From an uncultured Planctomycetota bacterium (GTDB lineage Bacteria; Planctomycetota; Phycisphaerae; UBA1845; UTPLA1): DNA of 64,000 nt. This document shows, piece by piece, positions 1-9,454 of the stretch (its first letter is position 1; the number at the start of each line of letters is the position of its first letter). The stretch spans positions 203,858-267,857 of the forward strand of contig CAADGE010000046.1 in assembly GCA_900696465.1 (NCBI GenBank). Direction: 5' to 3'. The translations under genes and the position numbers were made by a program. Below the pieces are notes generated by a model. It was not told the DNA's origin. It saw only the letters and a program-made list of their open reading frames with translations, and ran no database searches.

Positions 1-80
1 GCAGACAGACACACGGCACGGCAGACAGGTTAGTGCAGATTCTCACTGGCCCGCAGCCGCCGATGGATCCCCACATCTAT

Positions 81-791
81 CTACTTATGGCAACTGTCCA
101 TGCCGCGCTTTTCGAGATATTGCTGGTGATACTCCTCGGCCCGCCAGAACTCTCCGGCCTGCACGATCTGCGTGGCAATGGGTCGTCGAAATCGACCGGA
201 GGCATCCAGCTTCTCCTTCGAGGACTTCGCCGCAGCTTCCTGCTCCGGCGTGCTGAAAAAGATCACCGAGCGATACTGCGTTCCTACGTCCGGTCCCTGC
301 CGGTTGACCTGCGTGGGGTCGTGGGACGACCAGAACAGATCGAGCAGCTTGTCGTACGACACGCGCGAAGGATCGTACTCCACGCGAACGACCTCGGCGT
401 GACCGGTACGTCCGCTGCACACGTCCTTGTAGGTCGGCCGGGACATGTCCCCGCCGGAATAGCCCACGGCCGTATCGACGACGCCGTCGATCTTGCGAAA
501 CGCGGCTTCCACTCCCCAGAAACAACCGGCGCCGAACATGGCCACTTCCGTCTTCATTTTCGCATCCTTCCTCATGGTAGGTCGATCGCTGGCCAGCCGG
601 GCTTCCGACGTGCCGACGGGCTGAACATTCATATCATGTGGTGCAGCAGGAGAAGCAATCGAGACCGGCGTGCGCGGCGTCTGACCTGTCGATTGATCAC
701 CGCAGCCGGCGAGCAGGGCGATGAAGGCCAGCACGACCAGCAGCGCCAGCAGTTGGATCTCATTCGATCGGGCCTGATTACGCGAGTACAT
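81..791 (-). CDS. msrA: Peptide-methionine (S)-S-oxide reductase MsrA, predicted lipoprotein
   Basis: Reduces the S-epimer of methionine sulfoxide in oxidised proteins. The chain is 236 residues from the ATG at 791, which follows a GGGAG ribosome-binding sequence; the frame stays open upstream but without such a site. Residues 13-30 are a hydrophobic signal ending in lipobox LLAGC (Cys30), so the enzyme probably sits on the outer face of the inner membrane or in the periplasm. The MsrA domain fills about 82 to the end, with the catalytic GCFWG motif (Cys90) and EVVRVEYDP. Cys234 in the C-terminal DSC is a candidate resolving cysteine. Envelope location of MsrA is known in other bacteria. No msrB is adjacent. 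Family assignment is secure; lipidation is inferred. Confidence 0.93.
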   Translation of the reverse strand: MYSRNQARSNEIQLLALLVVLAFIALLAGCGDQSTGQTPRTPVSIASPAAPHDMNVQPVGTSEARLASDRPTMRKDAKMKTEVAMFGAGCFWGVEAAFRKIDGVVDTAVGYSGGDMSRPTYKDVCSGRTGHAEVVRVEYDPSRVSYDKLLDLFWSSHDPTQVNRQGPDVGTQYRSVIFFSTPEQEAAAKSSKEKLDASGRFRRPIATQIVQAGEFWRAEEYHQQYLEKRGMDSCHK

Positions 792-979
792 GCGATCTCC
801 CTTGTGCGGATCAACCCGTTCAGGTTCCCGCAAATGGTTGCCATGAGTCTAGTTCGTGACACCCGGCCCGACCAGCGGACCTGGTATTTGGATGTCATCC
901 CGGCTGGAAAGGTTACGAAAGCGAATGAACGAATGGTCCGCCGCCTGCTCGAGTAGCTGCGATTGCACCCAGCGGCGGA

Positions 980-1753
980 TCAGATGAGGCACCGTTCCTG
1001 GAGCAATCGTCGATAGGCCGGTGAGGGGTCGGGGTAGGCGAACTTCTCCGGCAGGGTCCATTTGGCGAAGAGTTTCTCGTTGTCGCGGTCGATCACCGCC
1101 ATGTCGGCACTCTTGCGCTCGTCGATCAGTTCCTCGTGATAGACCAGCGCCTCTCGGCAACCGACGACCATCAGCCCCGCCTCGCGCTGTACCTTCAGGG
1201 CGAGGTCCGGGTCCCACGCGCAGAAATAGTAGCGTTCGTCGAGATAACCCAACCGCTCCATCAGCTCACGACGCAGCAGACCGAAATTCGCATACGGCAG
1301 ACCGCGGACGTTGTAAATGCTGAAGGATTCGCCCGCATGCTCGATCGTATCGAGCTTGTTCCACGCCCGATCCTCGTTGTGATAGAAGGCCACCATTCCC
1401 ACATCTGACAGGTCAGGACGCTCGATCATCCGCACGGCCGCCTCGACCGCGCCGGGCAGCGGATACGAGTCATCGTTGAGCCACATGACATAGCGACCGT
1501 TCGCTGCTCGAAACCCCTTGTTGTAGGCCCGAGTGGCCCCTTCGCGAACCGCCTCTCGTATGAAGTGAAGATCGGGCTGCGCCTCGGCCCACTCCTCGGT
1601 GCCGTCTCCCCTGCTGCCGCCGACGACGATGATCTCGCAAGGCAGATCGACATGCTCGCGGATCCTGACGATGCACCGCTGCAGTCGCGCGCAGCGATGG
1701 TAGGTGGCGATGACGATGCTGACGATCGGACTCGAAAGGGGGTGATCCGTCAT
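980..1753 (-). CDS. Family 2 glycosyltransferase
   Basis: A 257-residue GT-A fold glycosyltransferase of family 2, expected to move a sugar from a nucleotide sugar to a glycan or lipid acceptor at the cytoplasmic face. The start reads VSIVIATYHR, typical of the first strand of the family, and WLNDDSY at residues 91-97 supplies the acidic metal/nucleotide-binding motif. A later CAWDPDLALKVQ segment resembles the region holding the catalytic acid. No membrane segment is visible. It points away from the plus-strand glycan gene run starting at 1876, and the two probably share the intergenic region between them, so it likely belongs to the same surface glycan locus. Donor and acceptor cannot be read from sequence. 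Confidence 0.85.
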   Translation of the reverse strand: MTDHPLSSPIVSIVIATYHRCARLQRCIVRIREHVDLPCEIIVVGGSRGDGTEEWAEAQPDLHFIREAVREGATRAYNKGFRAANGRYVMWLNDDSYPLPGAVEAAVRMIERPDLSDVGMVAFYHNEDRAWNKLDTIEHAGESFSIYNVRGLPYANFGLLRRELMERLGYLDERYYFCAWDPDLALKVQREAGLMVVGCREALVYHEELIDERKSADMAVIDRDNEKLFAKWTLPEKFAYPDPSPAYRRLLQERCLI

Positions 1754-1875
1754 GAAGAAGTCCCGACCTGCGGCAAATCACAGCCGACGCCGGACTCGTC
1801 CGGCACGGCACAAAATGTATCGGCCGTGCAATCCGGGCGACGATAGATATCAGGAGCAGGAAGGACCCCGGCGCT

Positions 1876-4380
1876 ATGAATTCCACCCTCCTACCCAATG
1901 CAACAACCGCATCGGCAACGGCGCCGATCACGCTGGATGAGCTTTTCCATCGGGGAGATTACTACGCTGTCCTGCGGTCAACCCTGCCACTGCTCGGCCA
2001 TGCCGCTGCGGCCGTTGAACCGCAGCCCCCGATCGATGAGACCACGCGGGTCCACGCCGCTCTGCTCGCGGTTAAGTCCTATGTGGCCCTGGGGCTGATC
2101 GGACCCGCACGAGAATTGCTGGCGTCCTCAGCGAGTCCCCTGTCGGTCATCCCGGAGTTTGCCCCGCTGCTAGGGCAACTGCAGCAGATGCCGTCGGGTC
2201 GCATTCCCATCGAAGTGCTACGGCGACGCCTTGAGGTCAACGCGGCGCGCCTCTATACGCGGCACCCGCACCTGCGAGAGTTCGACCCATTCTTTCGATC
2301 GGCCCTCGATCAATTGGAGTTCTACTGGGGCTCGGACCATAACGTTCACATCCGACGGATCGGTAATGCGCTGCTAGGCGGCTGGACCCCTGCCCTGCTT
2401 CCGCTGAGGAAGCTCGCCGCGGAATGCACTCTGCCGCACAACCCAAAGGAACTCTTCTGTCAGCCGTACCTCGTGTGCGGCGATCATCTCGGGGTTTTGT
2501 TTCGCCGCGTCTTTGATGCCACGTCGCAGATGTTTATGACATTTTCTCCGCGACTGTACCTCATCGAGCAGGATGCGCTCCTGTTTGCAGCTTGTATACT
2601 GGCGCACGAGAACATTGACGCATGGTGCCATGAGCGTGTCAGTATCTTCGTCGGACCCGATGCCGTTACCCGGTTCGAGAAATACCTCCTCACGCATCGC
2701 GAACAGTCTCCGCCCGGCTTTTTCATGCGGCTGCCATTCATCGAACACGATTCCAGCGAAACGCTTACCGAGGCCGTGCGCCGCGTGGCCCTTGCGCACG
2801 GCGAGCAGGTCCGCGCAACCCACCAGCGTCTCACCACGTACTACGCCACAGTTCGCCCGAACCAATGGGCGGAACGGTTCGCCCGGGCGGTCTCACAGTC
2901 GCCGAGTCTGCCGTACGCCGCTCGACCGCTCCGAATTCTCGGATTGACCAGCCGATTCACGACGGTGCTTCAGTATGCGATGCGCGACCTGCAGGCGGCC
3001 TTCGCCGGCCTGGGGCACGACTTCCGTGTGCAGATGGAGCCGAGCGATCATGACCTGACCACCAACGTCGACATGGTCTCCTATGTGGAGGCGTTCAAGC
3101 CCGATCTGGTGTTTCTGATCGACCATCTTCGCCGTGAATACCCGCATTCCATCCCGCCGGGAGTGCCGTTCGTCTGCTGGATACAGGATCGCCTGCCGCA
3201 CTTGATGAACGTGGAGGCCGGTCGCTCGCACGGCCCGCTGGATTTCTACATCGCGCCGGCTTGTGCCGAGTTGACCGAGCAGTACCAGTATCCGCGTCGA
3301 CAGGGCATGACCTGGACCATGGCCACCAACGAAAAGGAATACGACGTTTCCCCACTGCCGGATTCGGAACTCGCCGACTACCGGTGTGATTTTTCGTACG
3401 TATCGAACCAGTCGAAACTGCCGGAATTATTTCACGCGGAACATCGCGAAACTTACGCACACAATGCGTCGCTCGTGCGCGTGCTCGATGATTTGTTCGA
3501 TCGAATCAGCCGGGCGGTACGTGAGGACCCTCGCACGGCCCCTTTCCGTCCGGCAAGTGAATGGATCGAGGATTCCCAGCGCGACCTGGGCTTGCGGGCG
3601 ACATCCGCCGAAATCCTCGATCGAATCTGCCGAAGTTACATTCACCCGCTCGTCGAGTTGCTGTTTCGTCAGTCAACCCTCGAGTGGGTGGCGGATTATT
3701 GTGATCGTACGAACCGCGTTCTTCATATCTACGGCAGCGGCTGGGAGAAGCACCCGCGATTCGCCCGCTACCACCGGGGAATCGCCGCCAACGGCCGGTC
3801 GCTGCGCGCCATCTATCAGGCCAGCCGCGTCAATCTTCAGATCATCGGAAGCGGGGCCGTGCATCCGCGTCTGTTGGACGGTCTGGCAGCCGGCGGCTTC
3901 TTCTTCATCCGCGGCTGTGCGCTGGACCGGATACACAAACCGTGTCGGAGCTTTGTCGAAATCATCCAACGGATCGGGCTCGTGGCGGATCACAACTATC
4001 TGGCTGAAGAGATTCCCGACCTGTCCGCCGTATTACCGCTGGTCGCTCCGGTACTCGGCTCTCGGGCCGGCGCGAAGATGGTCCGCTTCCGCACGGCCGA
4101 ATTGGAGCTGATCGAGTCCCTGGCAAGCGAGAACGCCAAGGGAGTCGCTGGTGCCGTCTTCGAAGACTATGAAGCCATCGCCTTTGATACGCGGGCCGAC
4201 TTCGAGCGCCTCGCGGAGCGATTCCTCACGAAGGACAGCGAACGCGCAGAAATTGCCGACCGGATGCGTCGCGCCGTGCTTGATCGGTTCACCTACACCG
4301 CGCTGGCCAAAGACCTCCTGGCCTTTCTGAGTGACCGCCTGACGAACGCAGCGGACAAACCGGCCGCAGTGCAGGTTTGA
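1876..4380 (+). CDS. CgeB-like glycosyltransferase with long N-terminal extension
   Basis: An 834-residue protein. The first 330 residues match nothing I recognise; they begin with helical, repeat-like sequence (residues 18-110) that could be a protein interaction region. From about residue 352 (RILGLTSRFTT) to 810 it resembles a GT-B glycosyltransferase of the CgeB/DUF3880 kind: PDLVFLIDHL, then VLHIYGSGWEKHPRF near 615-630, then AIYQASRVNLQI and HPRLLDGLAAGGFFF near 660, a typical donor-binding region. It opens the plus-strand glycan gene run. AGGAAGGA lies 10-17 bases before the ATG. CgeB-type enzymes decorate surface or spore glycans in other bacteria; the substrate here is unknown. The fold call is fairly sure, the N-terminal role open. 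Confidence 0.72.
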   Translation: MNSTLLPNATTASATAPITLDELFHRGDYYAVLRSTLPLLGHAAAAVEPQPPIDETTRVHAALLAVKSYVALGLIGPARELLASSASPLSVIPEFAPLLGQLQQMPSGRIPIEVLRRRLEVNAARLYTRHPHLREFDPFFRSALDQLEFYWGSDHNVHIRRIGNALLGGWTPALLPLRKLAAECTLPHNPKELFCQPYLVCGDHLGVLFRRVFDATSQMFMTFSPRLYLIEQDALLFAACILAHENIDAWCHERVSIFVGPDAVTRFEKYLLTHREQSPPGFFMRLPFIEHDSSETLTEAVRRVALAHGEQVRATHQRLTTYYATVRPNQWAERFARAVSQSPSLPYAARPLRILGLTSRFTTVLQYAMRDLQAAFAGLGHDFRVQMEPSDHDLTTNVDMVSYVEAFKPDLVFLIDHLRREYPHSIPPGVPFVCWIQDRLPHLMNVEAGRSHGPLDFYIAPACAELTEQYQYPRRQGMTWTMATNEKEYDVSPLPDSELADYRCDFSYVSNQSKLPELFHAEHRETYAHNASLVRVLDDLFDRISRAVREDPRTAPFRPASEWIEDSQRDLGLRATSAEILDRICRSYIHPLVELLFRQSTLEWVADYCDRTNRVLHIYGSGWEKHPRFARYHRGIAANGRSLRAIYQASRVNLQIIGSGAVHPRLLDGLAAGGFFFIRGCALDRIHKPCRSFVEIIQRIGLVADHNYLAEEIPDLSAVLPLVAPVLGSRAGAKMVRFRTAELELIESLASENAKGVAGAVFEDYEAIAFDTRADFERLAERFLTKDSERAEIADRMRRAVLDRFTYTALAKDLLAFLSDRLTNAADKPAAVQV

Positions 4381-4536
4381 TGCTCAGGCAGGGCCAATTC
4401 CCGCCCGATAAAACCCTGTGGATGGCCTCGGGCCGCACACGCTGAACATTGCGCGATACGGATGCAGTCCGACTTCGTGCGGGCGGGGATGCGGCGGAGA
4501 GTTTTCATCCGAACGGAAGCATTCCCTGGATCGTGC

Positions 4537-5280
4537 ATGACCAGAGTGATGGGGCTAATCACGGCGCGCGGTGGATCGAAGGGCGTACCGCGCAAGAACG
4601 TCCGCCTTCTCGCAGGCAAGCCCCTGATCGTCTGGACAATCGAGGCCGCGCAGGCAGCTCGACGGCTGGATCGGCTGATTGTCTCGACCGACGATGCGGA
4701 AATCGCTGAACTTTGCCGCTCGCATGGCGTCGAAGTCCCGTTCCTGCGGCCGGGCAAACTGGCAGACGACGCATCGCCCCACGCGGATGTCGTCCTCCAC
4801 GCGATTGAGTGGATGCGCGTCCATGCCGGCTATCTGCCGGATTATCTCGTGTTGCTCCAGCCGACCTCACCGCTGCGTATCGCTGCCGACATTGACTCGG
4901 CCGTCGAAATCGCCATCCGGCGGCAGACCGATGCCGTCATCAGCGTAACTCCGACACACAATCACCCCTGTCTTGTCCGGCAGATCGACGAACAGGGGTT
5001 GCTGCAACCCTTCGTGCCGTGCGAGTTGGCCTATCCTCGACGACAGGACCTCCCGCCGGCATATGCTCTGAACGGGGCCGTGTTTGTTTATCGCTTAGCG
5101 ACGATTCTCCAGAGACGAAGTCTGGCCTGCGCAAGCTGCCTGGCTTACGTCATGCCCGAGCAGCGATCGTTGCAGATCGATACACCGTGGGATTTTTTAC
5201 TCTGCGATCTCGTTGCTCGTCACACGACTGGCGACGAAAGTCTCAACACAGCATCAATGGCCGTTACACAGCCCGGATAA
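4537..5280 (+). CDS. CMP-sugar synthetase-like cytidylyltransferase (NeuA/PseF family)
   Basis: A 247-residue nucleotidyltransferase resembling acylneuraminate cytidylyltransferases, which activate nonulosonic or related acid sugars with CTP. The N-terminus carries the signature ARGGSKGVPRKN, followed by LIVSTDDAEIAELC and LLQPTSPLR, all diagnostic for the family; NGAVFVYR near residue 190 also fits. I chose the ATG at 4537, 12 bases before a second possible ATG at 4549; neither has a strong ribosome-binding site. It lies between two glycan genes and ends 6 bases before the next start. It implies that the locus makes or uses a CMP-activated acid sugar such as pseudaminic, legionaminic or Kdo-type sugar, though no synthase for such a sugar is in this window. 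Confidence 0.85.
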   Translation: MTRVMGLITARGGSKGVPRKNVRLLAGKPLIVWTIEAAQAARRLDRLIVSTDDAEIAELCRSHGVEVPFLRPGKLADDASPHADVVLHAIEWMRVHAGYLPDYLVLLQPTSPLRIAADIDSAVEIAIRRQTDAVISVTPTHNHPCLVRQIDEQGLLQPFVPCELAYPRRQDLPPAYALNGAVFVYRLATILQRRSLACASCLAYVMPEQRSLQIDTPWDFLLCDLVARHTTGDESLNTASMAVTQPG

Positions 5281-5286
5281 CATACG

Positions 5287-6885
5287 ATGTCCCTGGACGA
5301 CTGGCATCCCATACGTGAACTGCGCGAGCGCGAGGCCTGGGTCTTTCAGCACACCAGGAAGGCGTCCGACCCCCGCCACGTGCTGATCTACAGCATGGAT
5401 CCCTGGCAACTCGCAGCGTTTGAACAATTCCTGCACCTGGCGATCGAACGGAAAGGCCACCGCGCGACAACGGTATTCGACGACGGCCTCTTACCGCTCT
5501 GCGCCTGGGAAAACCACACCGTCGCCGCGCCGCCGCGCGAAAAGCTCACGCAGCGATTCGAGTTCATGCACGCCTGCTTCGGCATCGACGCCCGCGGCAC
5601 ATCGACATACCTGCCGAAAGAGGCGGCACAGCGCGCCGTGCGGCTGCTTATCGATCACACACCGGACGAGCGGCTCGCAACGATGGAGTACGGCGAACTG
5701 CCTGTCGGGCGGATCGCCCTGCGCGACCTGACGCAATACTCCCTCGGGCGATTCGAGCCGCGCGGACCCGAAGATGTTGCACTCCTTCGTCGGCATCTCG
5801 TGCACGCCGTCATGAGTATCGACCTCGCGCGGACGATACTCGACGCGGAGCAGCCGGACATCGTCGTCCTGGTCAACGGCAAGTCGATCATGTACTCCTA
5901 CATGTACGAACTGGCCCGGCATCGCGGCATCGCGGTGACCACCTGGGAAGAAGGCGGCTACCACGATGCCTCGGTTGTGCTGGCCAACGATGCACGGGCG
6001 ATCGACTTCCCCGTGGACGAGACCTGCTGGCAGGCGGCGCGGCGACGACCGCTCTCGCCGAGAGCCGTGGCCGAGGTGGACGGCTACTTCGACCGGCTCC
6101 GCCGACAGAAGGCGCGATTCTACACTTACTACGATCATGAAGAACGTGACTTCGTCCGCATTCGCCGCGAACTGCGCATTCCCGAAGATGCCAGGATCGT
6201 GTCACTCTTCAGCAACATCATCTGGGACACCAACGCCCTCGAGAAAGACCTGCCCTTTGCGAGCATGTTCGACTGGATTCGCGCGACCATCGACTGGGCA
6301 GCAGGACGGCCGGATCGCTGCCTCGTCGTGCGAGCCCATCCAGGCGAGGCGAAGCTCTGTTTCCGCACGCGGACGCCGATCAACGATCTGATCCGCGCCC
6401 ACTACGGCGATCGCTTGCCGGAGAATGTGCGTCTGGTCGATCCTCAGTCGGAATTCAGTTCCTACGAGATCGCCGCCCACAGTGAACACTGCGCCGTGTA
6501 CACCTCGACCCTGGGTGCCGAACTCACCCTTGCCGGTCTTCATCCGCTTATTTGCGGTACGCCCTTTTATCGCGGCAAAGCGGTCACCTGCGACATCGAT
6601 TCTCCCGAGCAGTACTTCGAGATTCTTGACGGGCGGCGCAAGCCCCCTGCCGCCGATGTGACGGCCTTGCGCAAGCTGCTGCACCTGGTCATCTTCCGGC
6701 TGGTGAAGCGGCCGGAGTTCTTTCACGGCATTCACGATCATCCGCAACGGCCCCGCGTGGCCATCGACACCTTTGAAGGGTTTCCCGAGTCGATGCCGAT
6801 CTTCAACGACATCGTCGACTGCATTCTCGAACGGCGCAGCTTCACCGCGAACGAGTCACCCGGGAGGATTGCATGTCCGGCCTGA
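5287..6885 (+). CDS. Capsule-polysaccharide-synthesis-like protein
   Basis: A 532-residue soluble protein that I place tentatively near the capsule synthesis (KpsC/KpsS, Kdo transferase) family. Supporting features are the two-domain GT-B-like layout, the central WEEGGYH (the family has a conserved E-x-G-region), LVVRAHPGEAKL near residue 345, and YTSTLGAELTLAGLHPLICG near 400, which resembles the sugar-nucleotide site where such proteins read S-x-G-xE-A...G-x-P. The preceding gene activates a CMP-linked sugar, which is the donor type used by Kdo transferases, so the pairing makes sense. The end overlaps the next gene by 13 bases. An ordinary GT-B enzyme of another family is the main alternative. 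Confidence 0.62.
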   Translation: MSLDDWHPIRELREREAWVFQHTRKASDPRHVLIYSMDPWQLAAFEQFLHLAIERKGHRATTVFDDGLLPLCAWENHTVAAPPREKLTQRFEFMHACFGIDARGTSTYLPKEAAQRAVRLLIDHTPDERLATMEYGELPVGRIALRDLTQYSLGRFEPRGPEDVALLRRHLVHAVMSIDLARTILDAEQPDIVVLVNGKSIMYSYMYELARHRGIAVTTWEEGGYHDASVVLANDARAIDFPVDETCWQAARRRPLSPRAVAEVDGYFDRLRRQKARFYTYYDHEERDFVRIRRELRIPEDARIVSLFSNIIWDTNALEKDLPFASMFDWIRATIDWAAGRPDRCLVVRAHPGEAKLCFRTRTPINDLIRAHYGDRLPENVRLVDPQSEFSSYEIAAHSEHCAVYTSTLGAELTLAGLHPLICGTPFYRGKAVTCDIDSPEQYFEILDGRRKPPAADVTALRKLLHLVIFRLVKRPEFFHGIHDHPQRPRVAIDTFEGFPESMPIFNDIVDCILERRSFTANESPGRIACPA

Positions 6886-8366
6886 TGGTCCAGAAGCACT
6901 CTCCCCAACAAGCCCTTGAACGGCTCCAGGCAGCCGCGGCGCATGCGCACTCCGCTGGTCCTCAGTCGATTCAGCTCGGCGACCTGTCTCTTAACTATGT
7001 CGATGCCCCTTCCCTCTACACGGCTTACAAGAACATCTTCGTCGACCGAATCTATCACCTTACACAGAGCAGCGACGCGCCAGTCCTGATCGACGGCGGC
7101 GCGCACATCGGCCTGGCGGCGATGTACTGGAAGCGACAGTTTCCCGGAGCGAAGATCACCTGTTTCGAGCCGGACGAAACCGCCCTGTCCCTGCTTCGGC
7201 AAAACCTTTCGGATAACGGCATCGATGATGTCACCATCGTCGCCGCGGGCCTGTCTGATCAGGAAGGCGTCGCTGCGTTTCAAGGCGACGGCGCCGACGG
7301 CGGACGCATCGAAACTCCGGACGCCACGATAAGAAGCCATTCCTCCGGCACCGTGCGCACGATACGACTCTCCAAACACCTCACCGGCCCCGTAGACCTT
7401 CTGAAGCTCAACATCGAAGGGCAGGAATGGCCCGTGCTCTGCGAACTGGAGCAGTCAGGCAGGATCGGTCTGATCCGACGAATGGTCATCGAATACCACG
7501 GCTGGCCCGGCAGCCGACAATCACTCGGTGACATGCTCAACCTATTGGATCGCTGCGGCTATCGCTACCTCCTTCACGATTTCGACCGGGAGACGAACCC
7601 CGCAACGAAGCCACCCTTTCGGATTCGCACCAACGCCCCGTGGTTTTGTCTTGTGTACGCGGAACAAGTAGCGGCGGCGGGAAGCAGTACAGCGCAGAAG
7701 GTTGAACTCGAAACAATCAACTGGGGCGAACTGCGGCGCGTCACGCCGGTCAGCCGGGTATTCGGACTCGATCGCGGCACGCCGGTGGACCGCTACTACA
7801 TTGAGAGATTTCTCGCGCACCATACGTCGGACATCTGCGGACACGTTCTCGAAATCGGCGATGCAACCTACACGCGAAAGTTCGGCGGCTCGAAGGTCAG
7901 CCGATCCGACGTACTCCACGCGGTCGAAGGCCATCGAGCCGCGACCATCATCGGTGATCTTTCCACCGGAGCCGGTATTCCGCCGTGTACTTTCGATTGC
8001 ATCCTGCTGACGCAGACCCTGCACGTCATCGAGGACTATCGCTCCGCAATCGTTAACGCCGCCCGCGCGCTCAAGCACGGCGGCGTGCTGCTGGCGACGC
8101 TGCCGGGCATCAGCCAGATCAGTCGATACGACATGGAGCGCTGGGGCGACTGGTGGCGCTTCACCAGTCGATCGGCTCATCGGCTGCTTGCCGACGTCTT
8201 CGGTAACGGCCGCGTCGAGATCAATATCTTCGGCAACGTGCTTGCGACGACGGCATTCCTCCAGGGAATCAGCGCGGAGGAACTCCGTCCCGACGAACTG
8301 GATCACTTCGACCAGGATTATGAGCTGGTTCTAGCCGTCCGCGCGTTCAAGGGAAACCCGTCATGA
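6873..8366 (+). CDS. FkbM-type methyltransferase fused to a class I SAM methyltransferase
   Basis: A 497-residue protein with two S-adenosylmethionine-dependent domains in tandem. Domain one (about 45-260) is FkbM-like: LIDGGAHIGLAAMYW is the SAM-binding loop, followed by TCFEPDETAL and LLKLNIEGQEWPVL. Domain two (about 300-490) has HVLEIGDATYTRKFGG, SDVLHA, FDCILLTQTLHVI and ALKHGGVLLATLPGI, a methyltransferase type often found in glycosyltransferase clusters. The start has a GGGAGGA site 4 bases before the ATG and overlaps the previous gene; the end overlaps the next gene as ATGA. It probably O-methylates two positions of the glycan, or one domain may have become structural. Both SAM loops look intact. 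Confidence 0.85.
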   Translation: MSGLMVQKHSPQQALERLQAAAAHAHSAGPQSIQLGDLSLNYVDAPSLYTAYKNIFVDRIYHLTQSSDAPVLIDGGAHIGLAAMYWKRQFPGAKITCFEPDETALSLLRQNLSDNGIDDVTIVAAGLSDQEGVAAFQGDGADGGRIETPDATIRSHSSGTVRTIRLSKHLTGPVDLLKLNIEGQEWPVLCELEQSGRIGLIRRMVIEYHGWPGSRQSLGDMLNLLDRCGYRYLLHDFDRETNPATKPPFRIRTNAPWFCLVYAEQVAAAGSSTAQKVELETINWGELRRVTPVSRVFGLDRGTPVDRYYIERFLAHHTSDICGHVLEIGDATYTRKFGGSKVSRSDVLHAVEGHRAATIIGDLSTGAGIPPCTFDCILLTQTLHVIEDYRSAIVNAARALKHGGVLLATLPGISQISRYDMERWGDWWRFTSRSAHRLLADVFGNGRVEINIFGNVLATTAFLQGISAEELRPDELDHFDQDYELVLAVRAFKGNPS

Positions 8367-9454
8367 CACCACGATCGAACCAACCAGCCCGTGAAACGGA
8401 CTCGACAGCGCAACATCGCTCACGCGGGGCGATCATACTCCTCTACCACCGGGTCATAGAGCTTTCCGGAGACCCCCAGCGGCTATGCGTTCACCCGCGA
8501 AACTTTCGCAGACACCTGGAGATTCTGCGGCGCGAGTTCCGGCCGATCTCGCTCCGCGAGCTGTGCAGTTGTCATTCGATGGGTAGCGTGCCTGATCGAG
8601 CCGTCGCGGTCACCTTTGACGACGGCTACACGGACAATGCACAGATTGCCGTCCCTATGCTGCAGGAGTTCGACATATCGGCGACGATCTTCGTCACGAC
8701 GGGAAACATCGGATCGGTTCGGGAGTTCTGGTGGGACGCGCTGGAGCGCATTCTCCTGCGAACGCCACATCTGCCTGCCTCGCTTTCGCTCAAGGTCGGC
8801 GGTCAGCGACACACCTGGCGCCTCGATGACGGCTCGGCAGACCGACCGAGTGATCCATCCTGGCATGTTGAATCCGATCAGCCGCTCACCAAGCGACAGG
8901 GGTTGTACCGCCTGTTGTGCCGCGTGCTCCGCGACATGCACGCCCGAAAGCAAAATGACGTTCTGACCGCCCTGTTTCGATGGGCACGCGTCAGCCCGGC
9001 AGCGCCGGCAACGCATCGCGCCATGACCATCGAACTGCTGCGGCGCGTCAGTCGCGAGGGCCTGATCGAAATCGGCTCGCACACAATGACGCACCCCGTG
9101 CTATCGAAGCAGCCACCCAGGCAGCAGTACGAGGAAATCGCCGCCAGCGGAGAAAGATTGTCCAGGATCATCGGTCGACCGGTCACAAGTTTTGCCTATC
9201 CCTACGGCTGCACGCGCGACTTCTCGCGGCAGACCATCGACCTGGTTCGAAGCGCTGGCTACCTCCGTGCATTCGCAAACACCGGTCGCTCGCCCGATGC
9301 ATCGGCGAGAATCACCGCAGATAGTCCCCGCTTCGCCTTGCCGCGTGCCATCGTGCGCGACTGGGATGCACCGACTTTTGCCCGATATCTTCACCGTGCG
9401 TTTCGTGACTCAACCCGAATCGAAAGCCCGCGACATGCAACGGCCGGCGCTTGA
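8363..9454 (+). CDS. Polysaccharide deacetylase (carbohydrate esterase family 4)
   Basis: A 363-residue NodB-domain protein that removes N- or O-acetyl groups from sugars. ILLYHRV near residue 30 starts the domain; TFDDGYTDN near 88-96 is motif 1 with the catalytic and metal-binding aspartates; GSHTMTHPVL near 237 is motif 2 with the two metal-binding histidines; FAYPYG near 277 is motif 3. The chain lacks an obvious signal peptide, and a stretch of about 110 residues separates motifs 1 and 2, so it may act in the cytoplasm or be exported by another route. It starts in an ATGA overlap with the fused methyltransferase and overlaps the following glycosyltransferase by 20 bases, showing tight translational coupling inside the glycan operon. 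Confidence 0.9.
   Translation: MTPRSNQPARETDSTAQHRSRGAIILLYHRVIELSGDPQRLCVHPRNFRRHLEILRREFRPISLRELCSCHSMGSVPDRAVAVTFDDGYTDNAQIAVPMLQEFDISATIFVTTGNIGSVREFWWDALERILLRTPHLPASLSLKVGGQRHTWRLDDGSADRPSDPSWHVESDQPLTKRQGLYRLLCRVLRDMHARKQNDVLTALFRWARVSPAAPATHRAMTIELLRRVSREGLIEIGSHTMTHPVLSKQPPRQQYEEIAASGERLSRIIGRPVTSFAYPYGCTRDFSRQTIDLVRSAGYLRAFANTGRSPDASARITADSPRFALPRAIVRDWDAPTFARYLHRAFRDSTRIESPRHATAGA

Noticed and set aside
33-956. 307-codon plus-strand frame opposite msrA
   Set aside because: Product is Arg- and His-rich without domain features, and msrA on the other strand is a clear family match.
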